A stretch of DNA of 12,872 nt from CAZBDV01 sp964490765 (GTDB lineage Bacteria; Cloacimonadota; Cloacimonadia; Cloacimonadales; JAJBBL01), in the NCBI GenBank assembly GCA_964490765.1, contig CAZBDV010000046.1, positions 1 to 12,872 of the forward strand, read 5' to 3'. This document shows, piece after piece, positions 7,055 to 12,872 of the stretch; positions within the stretch are counted from its first letter, which is position 1; every line of letters starts with the position of its first letter. Below the pieces are notes generated by a model that was given only the letters and a program-made list of their open reading frames with translations, did no database searches and was not told the origin of the DNA. The position numbers and the translations under genes were made by a program.

Positions 7055-7342
7055 TGGACCTTGGTGTATTAATTTCTATTAATATATTCTGTGTTTCTGT
7101 CAAGAAATGATTGGAAATGTCTCAGTCAGCCCTTATGACTAAGTGCTTGGAGATACGGTAAATCTGCTACCAGAAAGGCAAGAATGATAATCGTAGTATT
7201 TTGCAGTACAAAAAAGTTTGACAGGATTAAATAAGGATTGTTTCTATGTCCTTGCTTAGAAGATATTTGTAAATTTCTTGATGATTTCCGCTTCTATAGG
7301 CATGCAAATGTTTCCATGTAGGATGAAAAGTTGGAGGAAGTT
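7055..7342. promoter_or_regulatory. Divergent intergenic region
   Basis: This holds the minus-strand leader promoter at its left end and, for the + strand lipoprotein, AAGTTTGACA with a -35 (TTGACA 7218-7223) and a weak -10 (TTTCTA/TTCTAT at 7241-7247). A ~100-base untranslated leader follows. No RNA gene or riboswitch is recognised. Confidence 0.35.
7075..7103 (-). promoter_or_regulatory. Putative promoter of leader ORF and GLUG gene
   Basis: On the minus strand TTGACA (7103-7098) is followed after 15-16 bases by TTAATAG (-10-like). The leader ATG follows about 22 bases further on. The block from TTAATA through the leader ATG is also conserved upstream of the second GLUG gene at 10243-10273, which supports function. 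Confidence 0.45.
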
Positions 7343-8539
7343 ATGAAGAGAAAACTGTTATTCTTTATTGTTGTGATCTGTATGGTTTTGATAATCTTTT
7401 CGTGCAGTGAGAAAAAGTCAACAGAGCCTGAAATAAACCAGGTATCTAAGCCAGTATTTAATCCACAGGGTGGAACCTACACAACATCCCAGAGTGTAAC
7501 AATCACTTGCTCAACCGAAGGAGCAGTTATCAGATATACAACCGATGGTAGTAATCCAACGGAATCTTCTTCTGTCTATACAAATGCTATCCAGATAACA
7601 ACCACAACAACACTGAAAGCAATAGGATTCAGAAGCGGTTGGACCCCGAGTAATATAGCTTCCGCACGATACACTATTGGAGGAGTTACACCTGGAGAGA
7701 TGGTCTTTGTCCAAGGCACAGCAGGAGTTTCTTTTAACCCTGGTGGATTAGGCTATTTCAATCCGGGTGCATCAGGGGGAGAAAACTATAATGTTTCATT
7801 ATCTGACTTCTACATCGGTAAATATGAAGTTACCCAGGCAGAGTATCTGGCTGTTATGGAGGTAAATCCTGGTGGAAGCAATTCCACGATTGGTAATCCC
7901 CTTGATCATCCTATAAACAATGTTTCCTGGTTCAATGCTATTGAGTATTGCAACCGTCTCAGTATGCTGGAAGGATTGACTCCAGCATACAGTTATAGCA
8001 CTTATGGTACTGATCCAGATAACTGGCCTGCAGGCTGGAACAGTAGTAATGATAATCATACAAATGTATCCTGCAACTGGTCAGCAGTAGGGTATCGTTT
8101 ACCAACCGAGATGGAGCGAGAGTATGCAGCGTGTGGTGGTGTACCTGCTCAGAATGCTGGGACATTTAATGACACTTATGCTGGAACCAATGTTGCGGGT
8201 ACAGATCCTGGACAATTAGGAGATTATGCCTGGTATAATAGTAATAACTCACCTTCTGGAACTGGAACTATGCCGGTTGGCACAAAATTACCTAATGAGT
8301 TAGGACTTTATGATATGAGCGGGAATGTCTGGAATTGGGTATGGGATATAAAGACTTCTTATCCCAGTGGTTCATTTACCGATCCTACAGGACCTGTTAG
8401 CGGTACCTACCGTGTGATTCGCGGCGGTAGCTGGTTCAGCTTCGCCTACAGCTGCACAGTTTCGATTCGAATGTTCAACGTCAGCCCAACGATCACGAGC
8501 GGCGACCTCGGCTTCCGAATCAGTAGGGTTGTCCCTTAA
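7343..8539 (+). CDS. Lipoprotein with chitobiase-C-like and FGE-sulfatase domains, probable DGR variable protein
   Basis: A 398-aa lipoprotein from ATG 7343, chosen because GGAGGA lies 4 bases upstream; an in-frame TTG at 7331 falls on that ribosome-binding site. The lipobox is IIFSC with Cys21. Residues about 33-112 form a CHB_HEX_C-type domain (PVFNPQGGTYTTSQSVTITC, IRYTTDGSNPT, LKAIGFRSGWTPS), often a spacer or carbohydrate-adjacent module. Residues about 120-398 are an FGE-sulfatase fold (GEMVFVQG, FYIGKYEVTQAEYLAVM, HPINNVSWFNAIEYCNRLS, YRLPTEMEREYAACGG, LGLYDMSGNVWNW, RVIRGGSW, GFRISRV). The first active-site Cys of true FGE is missing (GGSWFSFAYSC), so oxidase activity is unlikely. The 3' end has DGR variable-region features. 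I infer a surface-displayed binding protein. Confidence 0.88.
   Translation: MKRKLLFFIVVICMVLIIFSCSEKKSTEPEINQVSKPVFNPQGGTYTTSQSVTITCSTEGAVIRYTTDGSNPTESSSVYTNAIQITTTTTLKAIGFRSGWTPSNIASARYTIGGVTPGEMVFVQGTAGVSFNPGGLGYFNPGASGGENYNVSLSDFYIGKYEVTQAEYLAVMEVNPGGSNSTIGNPLDHPINNVSWFNAIEYCNRLSMLEGLTPAYSYSTYGTDPDNWPAGWNSSNDNHTNVSCNWSAVGYRLPTEMEREYAACGGVPAQNAGTFNDTYAGTNVAGTDPGQLGDYAWYNSNNSPSGTGTMPVGTKLPNELGLYDMSGNVWNWVWDIKTSYPSGSFTDPTGPVSGTYRVIRGGSWFSFAYSCTVSIRMFNVSPTITSGDLGFRISRVVP
8411..8536 (+). other. Putative DGR variable region (VR2) at the 3' end of the lipoprotein gene
   Basis: The region encodes RVIRGGSW then FSFAYSCTVSIR, MFNVSPTITSGD and LGFRISRVV. Of the 27 codons from 8435 to 8515, 18 end in C, including a run of seven (ttc, agc, ttc, gcc, tac, agc, tgc). 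The preceding gene body is dominated by T- and A-ending codons. Back-mutating the variable positions to AAC gives SWNNNANNCTVSNR...P.N.NNNLGFR, the standard template translation for FGE/CLec-fold DGR targets. GC content jumps sharply over this stretch. The distal end (GFRISRVVP) differs from VR1, so the two regions may use different templates. No template repeat is seen in the window. Confidence 0.7.
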
Positions 8540-8714
8540 TTTTTAGTTTTTTACTTTTTTGCCTTTTGTTGATGGTATTATGGTAACCAAAGTTATGGGA
8601 AAAGCAGAACTATCAAAAGTTACGAGTCAATTTTGCGGGTGCAGGGGGTTTCTATCCCCTGCTATCAATCGAAAGTTAATTATAATGAGGCGATCCATAG
8701 CAATTGTCGGCGAT

Positions 8715-8754
8715 ACTGAAAAATGCACCAGTTTCGGCACTGAAAAGTGCACCA
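8715..8754. repeat. Direct repeats resembling an IS21-type end
   Basis: ACTGAAAAATGCACCA (8715-8730) and ACTGAAAAGTGCACCA (8739-8754) differ by one base, with a 24-bp period. Short repeated sequences of the GCACCA...TGAAAA kind occur at the ends of IS21-family elements. No transposase is nearby, so this would be a solo end or relic. Confidence 0.35.
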
Positions 8755-8800
8755 TTTTTAACCGGAAAAAGTTATTTATATCGATAGTATTTTAAATGGT

Positions 8801-8818
8801 AAGGAGAAGAAACTCCTT
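8801..8818 (-). terminator. Weak stem-loop downstream of the GNAT gene
   Basis: AAGGAG-AAGAAA-CTCCTT forms a 6-bp stem with a 6-base loop, 11 bases beyond the GNAT stop on the minus strand. It is followed there by ACCATTTAAAA, not a strong U-tract. A modest terminator at best. Confidence 0.3.
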
Positions 8819-8829
8819 TGACTATCTTC

Positions 8830-9306
8830 TTACTTCTCGCTGAAATCTATAGCTAATATATCTCCAACTTCTTTGTAACCAATTTCCTGATAAATTTTGT
8901 TCGATGTGGGATTCATCAGATCTGTGTATAACGTACAGTATTTGTATTCTTCTCTCAACAGTCTTTCAGTCAAGCTTGCTACGCAACTCCTTGCGTATCC
9001 TTTCTTCCTGTATTCTTTAGGTGTGTACACAAGGTTGATCGAAATGGATTTCTTCGTTGGTCGTGTTTTTGCTGCCATTGAGACCAGTTGCCCATCTTCC
9101 CATAAAAATATCGATTTTGTCTCTATTTTTTGTCTTACAAATCTCTCAATTGCATCTTCTGTACCTGATTCCTGAAGAGCTTCCTTCATAAAGTCTAACG
9201 TCCACTTCTGAAGAGTTGGCAAATCGTTGACATTGGCTATTCTGATTTGACCCTTTGCCGGGGTCAATTCATTCACCTTTGATATCATGTAAACCCTCTC
9301 CTTCAT
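8830..9306 (-). CDS. GNAT acetyltransferase, C-terminal catalytic half of a split gene
   Basis: 158 aa containing the GNAT core. Acetyl-CoA-binding motif A is seen at NLVYTPKEYRKKGYARSCVASL (R-K-K-G-Y-A loop) and motif B at LYTDLMNPTSNKIYQEIGYKEVGD. GNATs transfer acetyl from acetyl-CoA to an amine; the substrate is unknown. In related ~280-aa proteins this half is preceded by an N-terminal GNAT-like domain, which here lies in the adjacent frame at 9303-9680. The ATG overlaps the stop of that frame (ATGA), has no ribosome-binding site of its own, and the natural protein would run through it (upstream in this frame: AGSYKIA-MKERVYMISKVN). I therefore read this as a frameshifted gene, though translational coupling could still yield two chains. 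Confidence 0.7.
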   Translation of the reverse strand: MKERVYMISKVNELTPAKGQIRIANVNDLPTLQKWTLDFMKEALQESGTEDAIERFVRQKIETKSIFLWEDGQLVSMAAKTRPTKKSISINLVYTPKEYRKKGYARSCVASLTERLLREEYKYCTLYTDLMNPTSNKIYQEIGYKEVGDILAIDFSEK

Positions 9307-9680
9307 TGCGATCTTATATGATCCTGCACACGTTTGTTTCCAGATTTCAGAAAATTAACAGCACAATCGTTAGGCCCCAGAACTCCCGGAAGCTCGATCC
9401 GGTTTTCCATAATATTATGAATGGCAAACTTAAATAGCTCGTCATTGATTCCTTCTGCATATATGACCAATCTGTATGGAGGAGTCATGACAGCACCCAT
9501 TCTGACTTGATTATCATCCTTTATTGAGAAAAAGAGAGGTGGTTTATCATTTCCTGAACTTACAGAGAGATTTGATTCAGCTAAAGAATAAATCAGATTG
9601 TTCAGGGCTTCTTTATTCTTTATGAAATCTTCTGCCTCTATGAGAAAATCCTGTCCGTTGTTATAGATTCTGAAATTCAT
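9303..9680 (-). CDS. GNAT acetyltransferase, N-terminal half of a split gene
   Basis: 125 aa starting at ATG 9680, with GAGGT upstream. The layout (MNFRIYNNGQDFLIEAEDFI, then NKEALNNLIYSL, VRMGAVMTPPYRLVIY and ELPGVLGPNDCAVNFLKSG) matches the N-terminal domain of two-domain GNAT proteins, where 'E..NNL..GL...MTPP..L.L......PGV.G' is usual. It ends early in RVQDHIRSQ*. The continuation expected after SGNKR is found one frame over. A single-base deletion near 9325-9345 would explain the break. It probably has no acetyltransferase activity alone. Confidence 0.65.
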   Translation of the reverse strand: MNFRIYNNGQDFLIEAEDFIKNKEALNNLIYSLAESNLSVSSGNDKPPLFFSIKDDNQVRMGAVMTPPYRLVIYAEGINDELFKFAIHNIMENRIELPGVLGPNDCAVNFLKSGNKRVQDHIRSQ

Positions 9681-10219
9681 TTATTTGACCTCATCTATTC
9701 TTTATCCGGACGTCACTTATTCAATTACGTCAACATTAATGCAAATAACCGTTATGTGGGCACAAGTCACGCATAATTTTGCTATACATAGGGTCGATAC
9801 TCATACTGTGTATGACATCAAACCAGGGTATTCGGGATTATGCCAATTCTGTCAACTAATTCTTCTTCATCTCCTGTAACCACTGATAGTAGAAAAACAA
9901 AATAAATCGTAATATCAATAATCCCAACTCAAACCTCACTTTCGTTCATCAAATGTGGACTATAACTCTTCTTTAATATCGGAGGATCGTAGAAGACGAT
10001 CGCCTTGACCATATAGAACATACATGACGACCATTGCCCAACTGTAAGATGATTATGAATAGTGTCTTCAGAGATGGACAAGAAATAAAAAACCGCTCTC
10101 AACATCATAACCATTGAAGAAAACAATCTGGACATCTACGTCTATGCTTATATTCGTCATTAGAACAAGTTAGTAATACTGATGCTATAATATTCTTAGT
10201 AAAATTTATCAGATTATAC
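9681..10219. other. Gene-poor region, no recognisable gene
   Basis: I find no gene I can support. Minus-strand scraps look faintly coding (MTNISIDVDVQIVFFNGYD near 10160-10100; VVTGDEEELVDRIGI near 9880-9830) but are short, in different frames and match no family I know. A minus-strand TTGACA (9855-9850) could serve the GNAT gene. Confidence 0.4.
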
Positions 10220-10248
10220 TTGACTGAATCATCATATAGATCTTAATA
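10220..10248 (+). promoter_or_regulatory. Putative promoter of the second GLUG gene leader
   Basis: TTGACT (10220-10225), a 17-base spacer and TTAATA (10243-10248) are followed by the conserved leader ATG at 10271. The same order and nearly the same sequence from TTAATA to ATG occur upstream of the first GLUG gene on the other strand. Confidence 0.45.
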
Positions 10249-10270
10249 AAAATATATACACCAAAGTCAA

Positions 10271-10351
10271 ATGCTGAATACTTTAGGCAGAGGTCCAGAT
10301 GAAGATTTTTATTTTGCACTTGAACACGACTACTATACGAAGTTACGATAG
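10271..10351 (+). pseudogene. Leader ORF copy 2, N-terminal part (frame-disrupted)
   Basis: MLNTLGRGPDEDFY is followed by FALEHDYYTKLR and a stop: a 26-aa frame whose first 14 residues match the 46-aa leader ORF of the other GLUG gene at all but one position. The middle segment is 25 bases here against 24 in the intact copy, so the downstream part falls into another frame (next entry). This may be a decayed leader or a shorter peptide. Confidence 0.4.
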
Positions 10352-10415
10352 TTCTGCTTATAAATCACAGAAAATGTTATACATAATCATAACAACAATC
10401 AGGAGGAGATCATGA
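10299..10415 (+). pseudogene. Leader ORF copy 2, C-terminal part in shifted frame
   Basis: From ATG 10299 the frame reads MKIFILHLNTTTI, then RSYDSSAYKSQKMLYIIITT and IRRRS, ending with TGA at 10413-10415 so that the stop overlaps the GLUG start (ATGA). RSYDSSAYKSQ aligns with RSYDNSADKSQ of the intact copy with mostly silent base changes. The codons for IRRRS are also the ribosome-binding site (AGGAGGAG). Confidence 0.4.
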
Positions 10416-12121
10416 AAACTATGACATTGATTTTTATCACTTTGATAGCAAGTACCGGCCTTATTGCACAAACTGCAATAGCACCAGCTGCAGGTGTCGG
10501 TTCAGAAGGAAACCCTTATGAGGTAGCAACATTAGGGAATCTTTATTGGATAACTGCGAGTAATACTGTTGTCCCTAATCCTAATCAATCAGCAAGATGG
10601 TCAAGCCACTATATTCAAACCGCAAACATTGATGCTTCTGAGACAAGTAATTGGTTTGATGGAGAGGGATGGACAGCAATCGGGGATTTTACTGGTTCCT
10701 ATAATGGACAAGGCAACACAATTGCAGGACTTTTTATCAATCAGCCGGAAGCTAATTCTATCGGACTGTTTGGCTATGCAACTGGAGCATTGATAGAGAA
10801 CCTTGGCCTTACAAATGTTAGTATAAACGGAAGAGTGGGTGTCGGTGGACTTGTTGGGAGACTCAGGAATGAATCCACTATCAGTCACTGTTACAGCATA
10901 GGAAGTGTCACAGGAGCTTTATGGTATGTTGGTGGACTAGTGGGACGTCAGGAAGGAAACTCAACTATAAGCAGCTGTTACAGTATGGGAAGTGCGAGTG
11001 GAGCCCATTCTGTAGGAGGACTGGTTGGCGAAGTAGCCACTGATTCCGCAATCTTTAATAGCTACAGCACAGCAAGTGCAACAGCTACTGGTGCTAATGT
11101 AGGTGGTTTGGTCGGAAGACAAGCTTCGAATTCCATTCTCCTAAACAGCTACAGCACGGGAAGTGTTGCAGGTGGTAGTAGTAGTATCGGTGGTCTTGTG
11201 GGGTCTCTTTTAACAGGTTCCACAATCGCTAATAGCTATTGGAATATCGAGACATCTGGCCAAACTACGAGTGCCGGAGGAGAAGGCCGCAATACAGACG
11301 AGATGACATATCCTTATGCGGCTAATACTTATCTCGATTGGGATTTTACATATTACTGGGCAGTAGATGATGAATTTACAATTAACAGCGGCTATCCATA
11401 TTTACAGTTTTTGGATTTAATACCCCCAAAACCTGCAATAGCTTTTTTCCCTGAAAATGATGCTATCAATATCCCTGTTGAACTTGTTTTCGAATGGCTA
11501 ACCGATCCCGATTCTGCATATCCTGCTCCTCAAGGATGTTTATTCGCTTACTGGGACGCTGAAGAAAATCCTCCTGAAATTGAAGATATGATCGATGTTG
11601 AAGATGACACTACCTACGAAGTAACAGGATTAGCATACAATACAGAATATGATTGGCAGGTTATCCCCTATCTAATCTTGGAGGAAAATAGGGCAAGGCA
11701 ACCGCATACTTCAAGATCTCTCAAAAGCCCGACTCGTGAATACATCATTCGTGAAAACGACTACTTTTACACAGATAATTGCCCTATCTGGTCATTTACC
11801 ACTGGGGAGGAAGGGTTAAATACACCAATAGTTACATCTATCGTAATTGAGGGGAACGTATATCTTAACTGGGATGAAGTAGAAAGTGCCAACTCCTATA
11901 TAATCTATGTATCAGATTTACCTTATACAGATGATGTTGATTGGGAAGAAATAGCCATAGTATCTGAACCAGGTTATTCTGAATTGATCTCAGAAGAGAG
12001 AAGGTTCTTCAGGGTTGTTGCTTCGACAAATGAGTTAGAAGAACCAGTATTGCTTATTCCTTATGATCAGAGAAAGAGACTGGGATCTGTTAATACGAGA
12101 GAACACCCTTCGGGAGAATAA
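10412..12121 (+). CDS. Secreted GLUG-repeat protein with FN3-like C-terminal domains, no sorting tail
   Basis: A 569-aa paralog of the gene at 5424-6914. The ATG follows AGGAGGAG. Residues 1-19 are a signal peptide (LIASTGLIA|Q). Residues 20-140 are very similar to the paralog (QTAIAPA, NLYWI, YIQTANIDA). Residues about 142-280 hold five GLUG repeats (VGGLVG...STI..CYS.GS). NSYWN.ETSGQTTSAGGEGR and EMTYPYA close the domain as in the paralog. Residues about 340-465 and 470-545 look like two fibronectin-type-III/Ig-like beta-sandwiches (PENDAINIPVELVFEW, YNTEYDWQVIPY; VYLNWDEVESANSYIIYVSD). The protein ends in RLGSVNTREHPSGE, without the NPFNPET/KMLLLK tail, so it may be retained or exported differently. 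The repeats are more diverged at DNA level than in the paralog. Confidence 0.9.
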   Translation: MKTMTLIFITLIASTGLIAQTAIAPAAGVGSEGNPYEVATLGNLYWITASNTVVPNPNQSARWSSHYIQTANIDASETSNWFDGEGWTAIGDFTGSYNGQGNTIAGLFINQPEANSIGLFGYATGALIENLGLTNVSINGRVGVGGLVGRLRNESTISHCYSIGSVTGALWYVGGLVGRQEGNSTISSCYSMGSASGAHSVGGLVGEVATDSAIFNSYSTASATATGANVGGLVGRQASNSILLNSYSTGSVAGGSSSIGGLVGSLLTGSTIANSYWNIETSGQTTSAGGEGRNTDEMTYPYAANTYLDWDFTYYWAVDDEFTINSGYPYLQFLDLIPPKPAIAFFPENDAINIPVELVFEWLTDPDSAYPAPQGCLFAYWDAEENPPEIEDMIDVEDDTTYEVTGLAYNTEYDWQVIPYLILEENRARQPHTSRSLKSPTREYIIRENDYFYTDNCPIWSFTTGEEGLNTPIVTSIVIEGNVYLNWDEVESANSYIIYVSDLPYTDDVDWEEIAIVSEPGYSELISEERRFFRVVASTNELEEPVLLIPYDQRKRLGSVNTREHPSGE

Positions 12122-12382
12122 CCATTCTATTTTGATTACAAGATAATCTAGGCTAAGTTGTCACTAACTTTAGTCATCATAGGTATTCTCTAGAAACTAA
12201 TTGGAGTTCCCCTATTAGCCATACTCATACTAGCTGGTCATAATGGTTTTGTTTCATCATGTGGGACTTTATGAAAGAGTGTTTAGTGAGAAGAAATTTT
12301 CCCCTTGGAATCTTTAGTACTTTGCTGTAAGCATCTTACAATCATATAGATGACACGCTATCTTCCATACTGCATATGATTG
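12122..12382. other. Gene-free spacer
   Basis: AT-rich sequence with no gene, RNA or clear terminator that I can support on either strand. Confidence 0.4.
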
Positions 12383-12617
12383 CTAAGTCTTATCGACAGG
12401 GATCTTTTGATTAATTTTTTCAAAAATCTTCACTGCAAGTTTTCCTTTACTTTTCTTTACTTCCCTTTGCTTGTTTGAGAAACTCATGTAAGCTTGGAAT
12501 TGCTTCTTCCTAATAGCATACCAAAGAATCGCTTGCAGCCGATCTTAGTTTGCTATCCTTAAGATGTTCTACAAGAACGGGAATTGCGGTGAATCTAGTA
12601 ATTATCTCAGCAAACAT
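12383..12617 (-). pseudogene. Decayed HEAT-repeat protein remnant
   Basis: The minus-strand frame from ATG 12617 reads MFAEIITRFTAIPVLVEHLK, then DSKLRSAASDSLVCY, a TAG at 12512-12510, and continues EEAIPSLHEFLKQAKGSKEK. This is the HEAT/PBS-lyase repeat pattern (AIPxLxxxLKDsxxRxxAxxxLxxxG-EEAIPxLxxxLK); the stop sits where Gly is usual. A second disruption near 12450 is implied because coding-like sequence (GKLAVKIFEKINQKIPVDKT and stop at 12383) resumes in another frame. HEAT repeats are alpha-helical protein-interaction scaffolds. Only about two repeats remain, so no function is expected. Confidence 0.5.
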
Positions 12618-12696
12618 AAAATATGGTTGAACTTAAAATAGTTCATGTCCTTCTACAATATGCTTAATAATTTAACCGAAATAAACTGTTCTTACT

Positions 12697-12872
12697 CTAT
12701 TTCAGTAATAGCATTTTGTTTGCTTTATCAAAGTCCGGAGTGGTCATCCTGTAGTAATAGACACCGGAAGTGACCGGTTTACCGAGGTCATTCGTTCCAT
12801 CCCAGACTATCTGATGTTCGCCGGCGGGGTATGGAGTAGAGGGGATGAGTCTCCTGACGAGCTGTCCGCGGA
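12697..12872 (-). CDS. 3' end of a secreted protein with FlgD-like/T9SS-type sorting tail (partial)
   Basis: This enters from the right edge and ends at TAG 12699-12697. The 58 complete codons read RGQLVRRLIPSTPYPAGEHQ, then IVWDGTNDLGKPVTSGVYYY and RMTTPDFDKANKMLLLK: the second half of a FlgD-like sorting tail. The body of the protein is outside the window. Its first 73 bases in the window match the tail of the GLUG gene at 5527-5599 at 71 positions. Confidence 0.88.
   Translation of the reverse strand, partial: RGQLVRRLIPSTPYPAGEHQIVWDGTNDLGKPVTSGVYYYRMTTPDFDKANKMLLLK

Larger units (their letters stand above)
8540..8829. other. Gene-free spacer with hairpins and possible IS-end repeats
   Basis: After the lipoprotein stop comes a T-rich tract. 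A perfect 7-bp hairpin, GCAGGGG/CCCCTGC, lies at 8641-8662 with an 8-base loop. Two direct repeats follow at 8715 and 8739. A short dyad, AAGGAG-AAGAAA-CTCCTT, lies at 8801-8818. No convincing gene is present; the short open frames lack ribosome-binding sites and family resemblance. Confidence 0.5.

Noticed and set aside
7244..7270. Tiny frame MSLLRRYL upstream of the lipoprotein as a leader peptide
   Set aside because: It is only eight residues, lacks a ribosome-binding site, and no second copy exists to support it.
8641..8662. GCAGGGG hairpin as the DGR target-site stem-loop or as a terminator
   Set aside because: It lies ~100 bp past the stop, has an 8-base loop rather than a tight tetraloop, and no T-run follows.
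8559..8795. 78-codon + strand frame after the lipoprotein gene
   Set aside because: It runs through hairpins and direct repeats, has no ribosome-binding site, and its composition is not protein-like.
9929..10135. 68-codon minus-strand frame
   Set aside because: Coding-like scraps occur in more than one frame here, but there is no ribosome-binding site and no family match, so I left it as part of a gene-poor region.
1..12872. DGR template repeat inside the window
   Set aside because: The anchor ggcggtagctgg occurs only in the two variable regions, and I saw no adenine-rich copy on either strand.

Overview
The window reads as a chromosomal piece of an uncultured FCB-group bacterium; a Cloacimonadota-like lineage is my best guess. 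The basis is the set of secreted proteins ending in a FlgD-like/T9SS-type tail (YPNPFNPET ... GQLVR ... SGVYxYR ... KMLLLK), GLUG-repeat proteins, FGE-sulfatase-fold proteins and a TonB receptor with a carboxypeptidase-regulatory domain. This assignment is by protein style only; no rRNA or other marker gene is present.

Left block (1-4181, + strand): a relic of a sorting tail, then a tightly spaced pair: a 178-aa secreted protein with a sorting tail (148-684) and a 317-aa secreted FGE-sulfatase-fold protein (697-1650). The last ~40 codons of the 317-aa gene look like a diversity-generating retroelement (DGR) variable region. A hairpin-rich REP-like element and the C-terminal stub of an alpha/beta hydrolase follow. 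The stub overlaps the GTG start of a TonB-dependent outer-membrane receptor (1890-4181).

Middle block (4331-8539): a YcgL-type nucleotidyltransferase and a GLUG-repeat secreted protein lie on the minus strand. A divergent intergenic region follows, then a lipoprotein on the + strand with a chitobiase-C-like domain and an FGE-sulfatase domain (7343-8539). The lipoprotein also ends in a DGR-like variable region, rich in NNC codons and clearly more GC-rich than the gene body.

Right block (8540-12872): possible insertion-sequence end repeats, a GNAT acetyltransferase split by a frameshift (minus strand), ~730 bp without a recognisable gene, a second GLUG paralog that lacks the sorting tail (10412-12121), a decayed HEAT-repeat pseudogene (minus), and the 3' end of another sorting-tail gene that runs off the right edge (minus).

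The two most interesting signals are: (1) two separate genes whose 3' ends both look like DGR variable regions, with no reverse transcriptase or template repeat in the window, which implies a template elsewhere; and (2) a conserved leader upstream of both GLUG paralogs that carries a small reading frame (46 aa in one copy, frame-disrupted in the other) with mostly synonymous differences, ending exactly on the GLUG start codon. Overall the window is an accessory cell-surface region: secreted repeat proteins, putatively hypervariable binding proteins and much gene decay.
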